This document shows, piece after piece, positions 7,839-17,580 of a stretch of 64,000 nucleotides of DNA. Under the pieces are notes generated by a model that saw only the letters and a program-made list of their open reading frames with translations, was not told the origin of the DNA and did not search any database. Position numbers and translations under genes: made by a program. This DNA comes from Tissierella sp032104385 (GTDB lineage: Bacteria > Bacillota > Clostridia > Tissierellales > Tissierellaceae), in NCBI RefSeq assembly GCF_032104385.1, contig NZ_DAMCHJ010000002.1, forward strand, positions 124,001 to 188,000, in the 5' to 3' direction. How positions within the stretch are numbered: position 1 is the first letter of the stretch; every line of letters begins with the position of its first letter.

Positions 7839-9196
7839 GTAATATACTTCCACTTATTAGTCCTTAGTCTAATCAAAATAAGTCCCCATCTAATAGATTG
7901 ATCTATAAGTACAGCTAGCCAAGCTCCCATAAGTCCCATCCCCATATTTAGCACAAATATATAGGACAAAACTATTCTAATGACTAAAATGCCAATAAAA
8001 GTAGATACCAGAGTCCACACTGTATCCCCCGCCCCTCGTAAACCTCCTGAGATAATCAATTGAGAACATTGAAATGGCTGAATAATTGCCATTAGTTTTA
8101 ATACCTTTCCTGCTTCTATAACTACCTCTTGATTGTTAGTATAAAGTCCTGCTATAAATGTACCAAAAAAGAAAAATAAAACCCCCATAGCAGCCGCTAT
8201 AACAGCACCTATTTTACCACATATTTTTATATAGGCCTCTGCTTTTTCTGGTTCCTGTTCCCCCAAACTTCTGCCTGTTAATGTAGATGCCGATATACCA
8301 AACGCCTGACCAGGTGTAAATGATAGATTAAGTATGTTAATACAAATCTGATGGGTTGCATATGCTACTGTACCTAATGAAGCTACTATTTTAGTAAATG
8401 CTAACAACCCTGCCCTCATAGCAATTTGCTCCAAGGATGCTGGCAAACCTATTTTAACTAAATTATATATAATATCGTTATCAAATCTAAATCTATGTTT
8501 TAAGTTTATATGGACTATATTATCTTCATTTAATATTACCTTAACCAACATGATACTTGCTACTACATGAGATAGAGATGTAGATATCCCTGCTCCTAAT
8601 ACTCCAAGTTTTGGGAAACCAAATAATCCATAGATTAAAATTGCATTGCCAACTACATTAAGTAAATTTACCTTTGTATTGATTTTCATAGGTGTCTTAG
8701 TATCCCCAGCACCTCTTAATGCAGCAAAAACAGAGAAATTAAAAGCTTGAAATACAAATCCAAGAGTAATTACTCTAAAGTATCCTCTACCTATGGAAAG
8801 AGTATCCTGTCCTGCACCAAGAAATGTCATTGCACCATCTGTTATACCTAAGCCAACAAATAATATTGGAATTACTAAAAGCAGTTGGGTTAATAGCATA
8901 ACATGCTTTACAACAGATTCTATTCTGTCCTCACGTTTTGCTCCAATATAACGAGCTACCATGGTTGTACCACCAGTATTTAAAGATTGTACTAAAGATA
9001 ACCCTATAAACACTAATTGATTAGTAACACCAACAGCAGCAATTGATGCAGCAGTGGTAGCATCATCACCTGACCTACCTAACATCATCATATCTACCAT
9101 TCCAAAGAGAGTACCCATGAGTAATTCTATAAACACAGGGCCAGCTATCTTTACTATATCATCCTTTAGATGTTTTTTGTTAAGACTCAGCTCCAT
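7829..9196 (-). CDS. MATE-family multidrug/Na+ efflux pump
   Basis: 455 residues with twelve predicted membrane helices and two homologous halves, typical of the NorM/DinF multidrug and toxic-compound extrusion family. Landmarks include AGPVFIELLMGTLFGMVDMMMLG at the first helix and GGLRGAGDT in the second half, matched by AALRGAGDT in the first. I place the start at the ATG at 9196, because AAAGGTGA is 8 bp before it, rather than at the TTG codons just upstream. The promoter has an extended -10 (TGTTATAAT) followed by a TTCGATACTCTAAA motif also found at the other MATE gene in this window. The transported compound is unknown. Confidence 0.88.
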   Translation of the reverse strand: MELSLNKKHLKDDIVKIAGPVFIELLMGTLFGMVDMMMLGRSGDDATTAASIAAVGVTNQLVFIGLSLVQSLNTGGTTMVARYIGAKREDRIESVVKHVMLLTQLLLVIPILFVGLGITDGAMTFLGAGQDTLSIGRGYFRVITLGFVFQAFNFSVFAALRGAGDTKTPMKINTKVNLLNVVGNAILIYGLFGFPKLGVLGAGISTSLSHVVASIMLVKVILNEDNIVHINLKHRFRFDNDIIYNLVKIGLPASLEQIAMRAGLLAFTKIVASLGTVAYATHQICINILNLSFTPGQAFGISASTLTGRSLGEQEPEKAEAYIKICGKIGAVIAAAMGVLFFFFGTFIAGLYTNNQEVVIEAGKVLKLMAIIQPFQCSQLIISGGLRGAGDTVWTLVSTFIGILVIRIVLSYIFVLNMGMGLMGAWLAVLIDQSIRWGLILIRLRTNKWKYITIR

Positions 9197-9227
9197 CAAC
9201 AAATCACCTTTACTTTCTCTAAATTAA

Positions 9228-9248
9228 TTCGATACTCTAAATATTATA
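9228..9248 (-). promoter_or_regulatory. MATE promoter with shared operator-like motif
   Basis: On the minus strand an extended -10 element, TGTTATAAT (hexamer 9243-9248), is followed after 1-2 bp by TTTAGAGTATCGAA (9228-9241). The same 14-mer occurs in the promoter of the second MATE gene at 55624-55637. It has partial dyad symmetry, TTTMGA-N3-TCKAAA. Confidence 0.5.
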
Positions 9249-9261
9249 ACATAAACAATAA

Positions 9262-9296
9262 AAAAAATAAACTCTACGTAATAGAGTTTATTTTTT
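9262..9296 (-). terminator. Terminator of the nfnAB operon
   Basis: A 15-bp perfect inverted repeat (9262-9276 and 9282-9296) with a 5-nt loop, followed on the minus strand by a run of U. It lies 13 bp after the nfnB stop codon. Confidence 0.8.
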
Positions 9297-9309
9297 ACTT
9301 ATAGAATTA

Positions 9310-10692
9310 TTAATTCTTTGATTTTATATATTCATCTATAGCTTTAGCTGCATCTTTACCAGCACCCATAGCTAAGATTACAGTAGCTGCTCCTGTTACA
9401 GCATCTCCACCAGCAAATACTCCTTCTCTTGAAGTTTGACCTTTTTCATCAGCTACTATACATAAATGGTTATTTACTTCTAGACCATCTGTAGTTGAAG
9501 AAATTAGTGGGTTTGGTGATGTACCTAATGACATAATAACAGTATCTACTTCAAATTCAAATTCTGAGCCTGCAATCTCTCTAGGTCTTCTTCTACCTGA
9601 TGCATCTGGTTCTCCTAATTCCATTCTTACACATTTAATACCCTTTACCCAGCCATTTTCATCTCCAATTACTTCTATTGGATTTGTAAGAAGTTCAAAT
9701 ATAATTCCTTCTTCTTTAGCATGATGAACTTCTTCAACTCTTGCTGGCAGTTCAGCCTCAGTTCTTCTATATACTACATATACTTCTGCTCCCAGTCTCT
9801 TAGCTGTTCTAGCAGCATCCATAGCAACGTTTCCGCCGCCAACTACAGCTACCTTCTTGCCGACTTTAATTGGTGTATCAAATTCTTCTCTAAATGCTTT
9901 CATTAAGTTATTTCTAGTTAAAAATTCATTAGCTGAGAATACTCCATTAAGATTTTCACCAGGAATATTCATAAATTTAGGAAGTCCAGCACCTGAGCCT
10001 ATAAATACTGCTTCAAAACCTTCTTCAAAGATTTCATCTATAGTAATAGTTCTACCAACTATAACGTTAGTTTCAATTTTAACGCCTAATCTTTTTAAGT
10101 TATTTATCTCATGTTTAACTACAGTTTCCTTTGGAAGTCTGAATTCTGGAATTCCATATACTAATACTCCTCCTGGTTCATGAAGAGCTTCAAAAATAGT
10201 TACATCATATCCTTCTTTAGCTAATTCTCCTGCACAAGTTACTCCTGCAGGACCTGAACCTATAACTGCTACTCTATGACCATTACTTGGTTTAGCCTTA
10301 CCAACCTCAATATTATTTTCCCTAGCCCAGTCAGCTGCAAATCTCTCTAGTTTACCTATTGAAACTGCATCTCCCTTATTTCCTAAGACACATTTTTGCT
10401 CACATTGAGTTTCCTGTGGACAAACTCTACCACAAACTGCTGGAAGAGCTGAGTATTCTGCTAAAACTTGAGCAGCTTCTGCAAAATTTCCTTCTGCAAT
10501 ATGTTTAATAAATCCTGGTATATCTATAGAAACTGGACAATTTCCTCTACATAAAGGTTTTTTACATTGCAAACATCTCTTTGCTTCCATCACAGCTTCT
10601 TCTTCAGTATATCCTAAACATACCTCTTCAAAATTATGATTTCTTACTTGTGGATCTTGTTCTGCAACAGGAATTCTTGTAAATCTATCCAT
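9310..10692 (-). CDS. nfnB: NfnB, large subunit of ferredoxin-dependent transhydrogenase (GltD-like)
   Basis: 460 residues. The N terminus carries cysteine clusters for two [4Fe-4S] centres (CLQCKKPLCRGNC and CGRVCPQETQCEQKC), followed by two Rossmann domains, GSGPAGVTCAGELA for FAD and VVGGGNVAMDAARTA for NADP(H). This is the layout of the glutamate synthase small-subunit family. Because it is directly preceded by an NfnA-type gene, the pair is best read as the electron-bifurcating NADH-dependent reduced ferredoxin:NADP+ oxidoreductase, not glutamate synthase. The start ATG at 10692 follows GAGGAGGG and overlaps the nfnA stop by one base (TAATG). Confidence 0.88.
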   Translation of the reverse strand: MDRFTRIPVAEQDPQVRNHNFEEVCLGYTEEEAVMEAKRCLQCKKPLCRGNCPVSIDIPGFIKHIAEGNFAEAAQVLAEYSALPAVCGRVCPQETQCEQKCVLGNKGDAVSIGKLERFAADWARENNIEVGKAKPSNGHRVAVIGSGPAGVTCAGELAKEGYDVTIFEALHEPGGVLVYGIPEFRLPKETVVKHEINNLKRLGVKIETNVIVGRTITIDEIFEEGFEAVFIGSGAGLPKFMNIPGENLNGVFSANEFLTRNNLMKAFREEFDTPIKVGKKVAVVGGGNVAMDAARTAKRLGAEVYVVYRRTEAELPARVEEVHHAKEEGIIFELLTNPIEVIGDENGWVKGIKCVRMELGEPDASGRRRPREIAGSEFEFEVDTVIMSLGTSPNPLISSTTDGLEVNNHLCIVADEKGQTSREGVFAGGDAVTGAATVILAMGAGKDAAKAIDEYIKSKN

Positions 10693-11558
10693 TATTTTCT
10701 GCCCTCCTCTAATTGACATTTATAAGCTTCATCTTTTTTTACTTCTTCAGTCTTATATTGTCCTTGTCTTTTTAAAGCTTCATCGAAATCAACAAGATGT
10801 CCATCAAATTCTGGTCCATGAACACATGCAAACTTAGTTTCATTTCCTACTGTAACTCTACAAGCACCACACATACCTGTACCATCTACCATTATAGGGT
10901 TAAGTGATACTATAGTAGGAATATTTAGTTTCTTAGTTGTTAATGCAACAAATTTCATCATTATCATAGGTCCAATGGCAATACATACATCGTATTCCTT
11001 ACCTTGATTATTTACTAATTCTTCTATGTAATTAGTAACTAAACCATGGAATCCATAAGAACCGTCATCAGTTGCAACATATAGGTTTCCAGCAACAGAC
11101 TTTAATTTATCCTCTAGAATAACTAGATCTTTAGTTTTTGCTCCCATGATAACATCAGCTTCTACACCACGTTCATGTAACCATTTTACTTGAGGATATA
11201 CAGGTGCCGTACCAACTCCACCAGCTACAAATAATATTCTCTTTTTCTTTAAATCTTCTATATCTTCATTTACATACTCTGATGGTACTCCCAAGGGTCC
11301 AACAAAATCCTTTACATAATCACCTTTTTCTAATACAGCAAGTTTTTTAGTGGAACTCCCCATAGATTGAACAACGATCTGTACTGTTCCTTTTTCTTTA
11401 TCATAGTCACAGATTGTTAGAGGTACTCTTTCACCCGTTTCATCAGCAATTACAATAACAAATTGTCCTGGATTAGCAGAACTCGCCACTCTTGGCGCCA
11501 AAATATCCATTGAGAAAATATTTGGAGCAAGAATTTCTTTTTCCACAATTTTATACAA
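10692..11558 (-). CDS. nfnA: NfnA, small subunit of ferredoxin-dependent transhydrogenase
   Basis: 288 residues: a ferredoxin-NADP reductase-like FAD domain (residues about 1-100), an NAD-binding domain with VAGGVGTAPVYPQ, and a C-terminal [2Fe-2S] site with the cysteines of DGTGMCGACRVTV and FACVHGPEFDG. This is the domain order of NfnA/SudB and of dihydroorotate dehydrogenase electron-transfer subunits. The downstream nfnB, translationally coupled, decides for NfnAB. The complex balances NADH, NADPH and reduced ferredoxin in anaerobes. The start is a TTG codon preceded by AGGGGGAA, and no in-frame ATG fits the conserved N terminus. The promoter lies in the AT-rich 11559-11708 interval. Confidence 0.88.
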   Translation of the reverse strand: MYKIVEKEILAPNIFSMDILAPRVASSANPGQFVIVIADETGERVPLTICDYDKEKGTVQIVVQSMGSSTKKLAVLEKGDYVKDFVGPLGVPSEYVNEDIEDLKKKRILFVAGGVGTAPVYPQVKWLHERGVEADVIMGAKTKDLVILEDKLKSVAGNLYVATDDGSYGFHGLVTNYIEELVNNQGKEYDVCIAIGPMIMMKFVALTTKKLNIPTIVSLNPIMVDGTGMCGACRVTVGNETKFACVHGPEFDGHLVDFDEALKRQGQYKTEEVKKDEAYKCQLEEGRK

Positions 11559-11708
11559 TTGTATTTCCCCCTTATAATATAATTATTTAGTTTGTATTTT
11601 TGTTACTTTATACTTTTATAATAAATTTGCATCAATAAAATTTTAACATACTAGGATGTTTAATTCAACATATTAAAATAATAATATAATCACATTTTAT
11701 ACATAAAA

Positions 11709-11743
11709 ATATCATTTATGGTGACTAATACCATAAATGATAT
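11709..11743 (-). terminator. Terminator downstream of pgcA
   Basis: A perfect 14-bp inverted repeat (11709-11722 and 11730-11743) with a 7-nt loop, 12 bp after the phosphoglucomutase stop codon. Confidence 0.75.
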
Positions 11744-11755
11744 CTATTTATTTAA

Positions 11756-13444
11756 TTATTCAATTGAATTCATTACATTTATTACATTAGATTCTATTAT
11801 TTCTGTTTTCCTCTTTGAAACTTCATTGTTTTTATCTTTAGAATAAATATATAGTTTTATCTTAGGCTCTGTTCCAGATGGCCTTATGGCATACCAAGAC
11901 CCATCATCTAAATAATATTTTAAAACATTGGATTTAGGATTACCAGTTTCATCTAATAAATAGTCTATGATTTTAACAACCTTCATATCTCCAAATTCCA
12001 TAATAGGACTTCTTCTAAACTCTTCCATCATCCTACTTATTCTTTTACTGCCTTCTAATCCTTCCAATACTATAGACATCAGTCTATCTTCATAATACCC
12101 ATGTTCATGATAAAGATCTTCTAATACATCTAATATTGACTTTCCTTGCTTTTTATAATATCCAGCCATTTCGGCAATTAGCATAGAAGTATTTACGCCA
12201 TCCTTATCTCTAACCATGGTGCCATAAACATAACCAATGCTCTCTTCATATCCAAAGATAAAAGTATATTCCCCTGTTTTATCAAATTCGTTTGCCTTAC
12301 CACATATATTCTTAAATCCTGTCAATGTTTCAATAGTTTCCACATTGTATTTTTTAGCTATTTCCTTACTTAAATCTCCTGTAACTATGGATTTAACTAT
12401 TGCTCCATTAGGAGGGATATCCCCTTTTTTATGTCTTTGTGACAATATATAATTAACTAATAAAGCACCTGTTTGATTTCCGTTAATAGGCTGAAATTCT
12501 CCATCTCTATCCTTTACCATCATAGCCACCCTATCACAATCCGGGTCAGTAGCTATTATTATATCGGCACTTTCCTTTTTCCCCAATTCCTTTGCATAAT
12601 CAAAAGCCTTTACATCTTCAGGATTTGGATATCCAACAGTAGTAAAGTTTGGATCTGGATTTTCCTGCTCTGGTACTACAATTATATTGGTAAATCCTCT
12701 TTTCTTCAATATTCTTCTCACAGGAATATTACCTGTGCCATTTAGTGGTGTATATATTATTTTTATATCCTTATCCATATCATCATTTAATTTTAATTTT
12801 AGTAAATCTTCATCATAGGAATCATCTATTTCCTTTCCTATATATTTAATAAGTCCATCTTGAATTGCTTTATCTAAATCCATAAGCTCTATTTCAGAAA
12901 AATCTTTTATTCTATTTATTCCATCTAGTATTTCTCCAGCAATATCATCTAATATTTGAGAACCTTCTTCCCAATACACCTTGTATCCATTATAATCTTT
13001 TGGGTTGTGACTAGCTGTAATTACTATTCCTGATATGGTTTTCAATTTTCTGATGGCATATGATAATACAGGTGTTGGTCTAATTCCTTCAAAGAGATAG
13101 ACTTTCACCCCATTAGCTGCCAATACCCTAGCAGCTATTTCTGCAAATTCATCTGAATAATGCCTAACATCATAAGCAATAGCCACTCCCATCGCCATAG
13201 CTTCCTGCCCCTTATTCACTATAGTTTGAGCTAATCCCTGGCTAGCTAGAGAAACAGTATATCTATTCATTCTATTAGTTCCAGCCCCTATTTTTCCCCT
13301 TAATCCAGCAGTTCCAAAGGTTAAATCTCTATGAAATCTATCTTCTATCTCTTTATCATCAATGATTCCTTTAAGCTCTAGCTTAGTATCTTCATCAAAA
13401 TAATCATTTTCTAACCAATAATTATATTTTTCTTTATAGTTCAT
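11756..13444 (-). CDS. pgcA: Phospho-sugar mutase (alpha-phosphoglucomutase type)
   Basis: 562 residues, the length of Gram-positive PgcA-type phosphoglucomutase/phosphomannomutase. All four domain signatures are present: GTAGLRGKIGAGTNRMN near residue 45, the phosphoserine loop TASHNPKDYNGYKVYW, the metal-binding loop DPDCDRVAM, and the phosphate-binding IRPSGTEPKIKLY near the C terminus. The enzyme interconverts glucose-6-phosphate and glucose-1-phosphate for UDP-glucose and envelope glycolipid synthesis. It is a single gene with its own terminator. The start ATG follows a GGGGTGATTTT site. Confidence 0.92.
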   Translation of the reverse strand: MNYKEKYNYWLENDYFDEDTKLELKGIIDDKEIEDRFHRDLTFGTAGLRGKIGAGTNRMNRYTVSLASQGLAQTIVNKGQEAMAMGVAIAYDVRHYSDEFAEIAARVLAANGVKVYLFEGIRPTPVLSYAIRKLKTISGIVITASHNPKDYNGYKVYWEEGSQILDDIAGEILDGINRIKDFSEIELMDLDKAIQDGLIKYIGKEIDDSYDEDLLKLKLNDDMDKDIKIIYTPLNGTGNIPVRRILKKRGFTNIIVVPEQENPDPNFTTVGYPNPEDVKAFDYAKELGKKESADIIIATDPDCDRVAMMVKDRDGEFQPINGNQTGALLVNYILSQRHKKGDIPPNGAIVKSIVTGDLSKEIAKKYNVETIETLTGFKNICGKANEFDKTGEYTFIFGYEESIGYVYGTMVRDKDGVNTSMLIAEMAGYYKKQGKSILDVLEDLYHEHGYYEDRLMSIVLEGLEGSKRISRMMEEFRRSPIMEFGDMKVVKIIDYLLDETGNPKSNVLKYYLDDGSWYAIRPSGTEPKIKLYIYSKDKNNEVSKRKTEIIESNVINVMNSIE

Positions 13445-13512
13445 AAAATCACCCCAATATTTAGTTTAGTTTTATCAGCTGATTATATTCTATTTGTTAT
13501 CGATTGATTTGT

Positions 13513-14394
13513 CTATATTTCTGCAGATTTAAAACCCTTGCCTTTCACTTCCACCACATCCGTTATTGTAAAAAATGCCTTTGGATCCACTTCATTTACA
13601 ATTTCCTTTAATTTAGCAATTTCTCTAGACGTAAGAGTACAGTAGATAATATCCTTATTTTCTTGAGTATATCCACCTTGACCCTTTAAAAAAGTAACTC
13701 CTCTATGTAATTGTTCTATAATAGCAGTAGATAATTCCTTGGATTTTTCTGATATTATTACTACATTTTTTTGTATATTAAATCCAGTTTGAACCTTATC
13801 CAGTATTTGATATCCCATATACATAGATATTAAAGTATACATCGCAGATTTATGTCCAAACAATAAGGATGATAAAGTTATTATAACTGTATTAAACATC
13901 ATCAATCCTGTTCCAATATTTACATTAAGTCTTTTTTTAAGAATAGAAGCTACAACATCAAAACCACCCTGACAAGTTCCATTTCTAAACATTAACCCCA
14001 TACCAAGACCATTTAATACTGCTCCAAAAACTGATGCTAGAAGGGTATCTTCTATTACAAAGTATTGTGCAAAGTCTTTAGTTATAGTAAGCCAAGATGA
14101 AAAAACAAGCATGGATATAAATGCATAAGTAATAAATTTTTTGTCTAACATTCTAACACCTATTATAAATATAGGAAGATTTATTAAAAATACAGTTAAA
14201 CCTGTGGTTATCCCAGTCAAATATTGCGTCATTATTGCAATGCCTCCAACACCCCCACTTAATAATCCATTTGGAACAAAAAATACGTTAAATGCCAAAG
14301 AACATAATAAATTACCGATTATTATAAAAAATATTTTAGTAAATATCTCTTTAATTCCTCCTAGTGTTGATTGTCCAGCTTTATTAATATTCAT
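13513..14394 (-). CDS. YitT-family membrane protein (DUF161 + DUF2179)
   Basis: 293 residues. About five membrane helices in the first 200 residues carry the family motif VPNGLLSGGVGGIA and the matching GTCQGGFDVVAS. The C-terminal 85 residues form a soluble DUF2179 domain (GVTFLKGQGGYTQENKDIIYC). YitT proteins are widespread in Firmicutes and their molecular role is not settled. The gene stands alone: 68 bp from pgcA and 130 bp from the iclR terminator region. Confidence 0.88.
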   Translation of the reverse strand: MNINKAGQSTLGGIKEIFTKIFFIIIGNLLCSLAFNVFFVPNGLLSGGVGGIAIMTQYLTGITTGLTVFLINLPIFIIGVRMLDKKFITYAFISMLVFSSWLTITKDFAQYFVIEDTLLASVFGAVLNGLGMGLMFRNGTCQGGFDVVASILKKRLNVNIGTGLMMFNTVIITLSSLLFGHKSAMYTLISMYMGYQILDKVQTGFNIQKNVVIISEKSKELSTAIIEQLHRGVTFLKGQGGYTQENKDIIYCTLTSREIAKLKEIVNEVDPKAFFTITDVVEVKGKGFKSAEI

Positions 14395-14477
14395 TTATTG
14401 ACTCCTTTTATAAAATTTTAATGATAATTTTATACCCAAATAGTACTTTCTTATATATAAATTATATTAATAGCACC

Positions 14478-14519
14478 AAAATAAAAATCAACTTATCTAA
14501 ATAAGGAGATTTTTATTTT
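14478..14519 (-). terminator. Terminator downstream of iclR
   Basis: Outer arms 14478-14489 and 14508-14519 (AAAATAAAAATC with GATTTTTATTTT) and an inner 5-bp CTTAT/ATAAG stem. It lies 5 bp after the regulator's stop codon. Confidence 0.7.
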
Positions 14520-14524
14520 ATATC

Positions 14525-15310
14525 TTAATTTAAGTTTCTAATGTAATCTGTAGCTTCTTTGGATATCTGTAGGATTATCTTTATCCATTTATCTTTATTT
14601 TCCTTTGTAAATCTCGATTTTGGTCCCGAGATAGAAATACATGCAATAATTTCATCATTTATTCCAAATATAGGTGCTCCAATACAACTAACTCCTAATT
14701 CCCTTTCTTCATCGTCTAAACCATATCCTTGCTTCTCTATGAGATCCATTTCTTCCATTAATTTAACTTTATCTGTAATAGTCTTATTCGTATATTTTGT
14801 TAATTCAATGCTATTTATTATATGCTCCTGTTTAGCTTTAGGTTGATATGTTAATAAAATTTTACCAGAACCAGTACAATGCAATGGTGCAGAAGCACCT
14901 ATTTTGGTAAACATCTTCAATAACCTACTACTTTCTTCTTGAGCAATGTAGACTATCTGATTGTTCTCTAAAATCGTTAAATTAGAAGTTTCTCCTGTTA
15001 ACTCCTTTAATTTTCTTAAATAAGGTTTAAGTAACAAAGAAATATTATTTTGCCCATAAGCTAACATTCCAATCTGCCACAATTTCAGACTCAATTTAAA
15101 TTTTTTAGTAGTTTCATTTTGTTCAACAATATTACATTCCTTTAAAGTATTTAATAAATGATATGTTGCACTAACTCCATAGTTTAATGCTTCACTTATT
15201 TCAGTAACCCCTAGTTCTCTATCAGATAACGCAATATGCTCTATAACATCAAATGTCTTAATTACTGACTTTATTATTTTCTTTTGTTTTTCATCTACCT
15301 CATTGCTCAT
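14525..15310 (-). CDS. IclR-family transcriptional regulator
   Basis: 261 residues: an N-terminal winged helix-turn-helix (residues about 15-75, ELGVTEISEALNYGVSATYHLLNTL) and a C-terminal GAF-like effector domain (GSGKILLTY, ELGVSCIGAPIFG), the IclR layout. IclR proteins usually sense small organic acids such as glyoxylate, pyruvate or their relatives. Its own promoter has an extended -10 (TGGTATAAT) with a 25-bp near-perfect palindrome directly downstream, so autoregulation is likely. Related sites sit in both aminotransferase promoters of this island, so I infer that these are targets. It is transcribed separately from gntP upstream. Confidence 0.9.
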   Translation of the reverse strand: MSNEVDEKQKKIIKSVIKTFDVIEHIALSDRELGVTEISEALNYGVSATYHLLNTLKECNIVEQNETTKKFKLSLKLWQIGMLAYGQNNISLLLKPYLRKLKELTGETSNLTILENNQIVYIAQEESSRLLKMFTKIGASAPLHCTGSGKILLTYQPKAKQEHIINSIELTKYTNKTITDKVKLMEEMDLIEKQGYGLDDEERELGVSCIGAPIFGINDEIIACISISGPKSRFTKENKDKWIKIILQISKEATDYIRNLN

Positions 15311-15348
15311 ATAAACCCTCCCATTATTTATAGTTTATATATTTCTGT

Positions 15349-15376
15349 AATAGTTTACTTATAGTAAACTATTATA
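15349..15376 (-). promoter_or_regulatory. iclR promoter with palindromic operator
   Basis: The minus-strand -10 is TATAAT (15371-15376) with an upstream TG (extended -10). An 11+3+11 perfect inverted repeat (15349-15359 and 15363-15373) covers the probable transcription start. Its core TTTAC-TTATA-GTAAA (15354-15368) recurs upstream of both AGXT-type aminotransferase genes. Confidence 0.6.
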
Positions 15377-15474
15377 CCATTTAACACAATTCTTTGCCAT
15401 ATCAATCTTTATATTCCATTTGGATTTCTCCAAACAACAATAATTCAATATTATATAATTTCTATTAAAAAAGC

Positions 15475-15512
15475 CATAAATATTTCATTATTCTTGTTAT
15501 GAAATATTTATG
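15475..15512 (-). terminator. Terminator downstream of gntP
   Basis: A perfect 14-bp inverted repeat (15475-15488 and 15499-15512) with a 10-nt loop, followed on the minus strand by GGCTTTTTTA. It lies 80 bp after the gntP stop codon. Confidence 0.8.
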
Positions 15513-15591
15513 ACCTTAGCATTTTTATATATTTGAAATTATTTTATTTATAATAATAACTTTACTAATCATTTAATTATTAATTCCAAAA

Positions 15592-16956
15592 TTAAGCGTG
15601 TATAAATATAGATAAAATCCAAACCACTCCCATTGCTGCCAGGCTGCCAAGAGCTGAAGGTATGGAAACAAGATCATATCCTTCTTTCATTGAAAGGTCA
15701 TCATTAGATTTTAAAACAACCCAGAAATGACTTGCATTTGCATGATAGAAGAATGATGAACCTGCTGCAATAGCCAATGCTGCAATTACTGGTGATAATC
15801 CTAATGATGGCATTAAAGGTAAAACTATTGCAGAACCAGTCATTAATGATACAGTAGCTGAACCATTTGAAACTGATAATAACAATGAAATAAGGAATGG
15901 AACAAATACTGGTGGTAGTGGAGTTTGTGCTATTAAATTTCCTAAATAAGTACCTACTCCTGACGCTTTTAGAACTGCTCCAAATGCACCTGCTGCACCT
16001 GTAGCAATAATAATAAACCCAGATTGTTCAACAGATTCACTAAACCATTTATTACATTGATCCAAACTTAATTTCTCCTTATCAAGAAATAAAGCAATTA
16101 TCAGTCCTATAAATAGGGCAAAAATAGGATTCCCGATAAATCTTAAATAAGGTAACGCTGTAGACTCTGGATCCATTAATAAACCACCAAATGAATTTAG
16201 ACAAATCAAGATAACAGGGACTAAAATACTTCCAAATGCAAGTGCCGCACTTGGTAATGGACGACCATCTGGACTAGATAATGTAAAATCATCATCTAAA
16301 GCAGTTTCAACATTTGCCATTTTTCCTAATTCTGGATATTTAGTAATCATTCGTTTACTTCCGCACCACATAGAGCCTGCAATAGTATATGCTGCTGAAG
16401 TTAATAGACCAAGAACAATCATAAACCCAAGGTCAGCCCCTAATGTTCCAGCTGCAGCTATAGGTCCAGGAGTTGGCGGTACCATAGTATGAGTAGCTAA
16501 AATTCCTGCGTTTAATGCACCTAATAGTGCAATTAAAGGTATCCCTGCCCGAGCAGATAATGCACGTGCAACTGGTGACATTATAACGATTGCAGAATCA
16601 CTAAATACTGGAATAGAAACAAGATAACCTGTCAATGCCATAGCTAATTTAGAACGTTTTTTCCCTACCCATTTAAGTATGGTATTGGCAAGCACAAGAG
16701 CTCCACCAGTGTCTTCTAATATTACACCTATTGCACAACCTAGTACTATTACAATTCCAATATTACCAATGGTGCTTCCAAATCCACCTGTTACTGTAGA
16801 AAATACATCTGTTAATGGAAAACCAAATCCAATAGCTCCAACAACTGCAATAAAAATCAAAGCATAAAATGGATGTATCTTAAATTTCATAATCAATAAT
16901 ATTAAACCTATAAGACAAGCAATCATAACAATTAGAGAACTAAATCCTGCTTCCAT
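15592..16956 (-). CDS. GntP-family organic acid permease
   Basis: 454 residues with about twelve membrane helices. The sequence follows the gluconate:H+ symporter family throughout, for example FGFPLTDVFSTVTGGFGSTIGNIGIVI at the N terminus, HTMVPPTPGPIAAAG in the middle and NGSATVSLMTGSAIV near the C terminus. GntP relatives import gluconate, glycerate, fructuronate or similar hydroxy acids. Its setting between iclR and the cupin/aminotransferase genes points to uptake of a small organic acid used by this island. There is no TTTAC/GTAAA palindrome as clear as those at the aminotransferase genes in its upstream region. Confidence 0.88.
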   Translation of the reverse strand: MEAGFSSLIVMIACLIGLILLIMKFKIHPFYALIFIAVVGAIGFGFPLTDVFSTVTGGFGSTIGNIGIVIVLGCAIGVILEDTGGALVLANTILKWVGKKRSKLAMALTGYLVSIPVFSDSAIVIMSPVARALSARAGIPLIALLGALNAGILATHTMVPPTPGPIAAAGTLGADLGFMIVLGLLTSAAYTIAGSMWCGSKRMITKYPELGKMANVETALDDDFTLSSPDGRPLPSAALAFGSILVPVILICLNSFGGLLMDPESTALPYLRFIGNPIFALFIGLIIALFLDKEKLSLDQCNKWFSESVEQSGFIIIATGAAGAFGAVLKASGVGTYLGNLIAQTPLPPVFVPFLISLLLSVSNGSATVSLMTGSAIVLPLMPSLGLSPVIAALAIAAGSSFFYHANASHFWVVLKSNDDLSMKEGYDLVSIPSALGSLAAMGVVWILSIFIHA

Positions 16957-17157
16957 ATTAATATCCCCCTCTTATAATATAGTTGTAACAATAGGATAGA
17001 AATTATTAATATATTTTCTATCTAGCTTTATATATGATTCTTTTTATAGGTTTTCACAGTATGATATTTTTAGCAAATTAATCCCATAGCCCCCTTTCAA
17101 AATCCTGTGTAAAACCTCTAAAATCGTTGCCTAAATTTATTTAGTTATATATTAAAA

Positions 17158-17511
17158 CTAATCATATAATATTATAGCTATATACTCTAAGTTTACATCT
17201 CCACAGTTTTCTATTGAATGAGATTGTCCATTTGGTGTAAACATTACATCGCCAGCTTCGAGTATGTACTCTTTACCATCATTATCAGTAACTAATGCTT
17301 TTCCACTTAATATATAATAAGTTTCAAAATCACCATTATGAACATGGGAGCCAATAGAACTTCCAGGCGTTAACGTACTTTTTGCAAAAAGTCTTCCTTT
17401 TCCAGCTGCATCTTCCTTATTAATAAAATGTGTATTTGTCAATGTACCTTTTCCGCCTAAAAATTCATTGTGTACATCAACCTTTAACTCATGACTTTTT
17501 TTAATCATCAT
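17158..17511 (-). CDS. Small single-domain cupin protein
   Basis: 117 residues. Both cupin motifs are intact: motif 1 as GSSIGSHVHNGDFETYYILSG with the metal ligands His, His and Glu, and motif 2 as GDVMFTPNGQSHSIEN with the fourth His. I place the start at the first of two tandem ATG codons, 6 bp after GGGAGGT, although the frame is open further upstream. Within allantoin pathways, (S)-ureidoglycine aminohydrolase is a cupin, but that enzyme is a two-cupin protein of roughly twice this length, so equivalence is not supported. Likely a metal-dependent isomerase, hydrolase or small-molecule sensor. It is preceded by a terminator and so has its own promoter. Confidence 0.8.
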   Translation of the reverse strand: MMIKKSHELKVDVHNEFLGGKGTLTNTHFINKEDAAGKGRLFAKSTLTPGSSIGSHVHNGDFETYYILSGKALVTDNDGKEYILEAGDVMFTPNGQSHSIENCGDVNLEYIAIILYD

Positions 17512-17580
17512 TAATACCTCCCAAAAGTTTGTTAAATATCTAACTATATTTGACACACTAACACACCGTTATTTATCTTA

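Noticed and set aside
9310..11558. Glutamate synthase small subunit plus dihydroorotate dehydrogenase electron-transfer subunit
   Set aside because: The two genes are translationally coupled and no glutamate synthase large subunit or pyrD is adjacent; the pair has exactly the NfnA-NfnB domain make-up.
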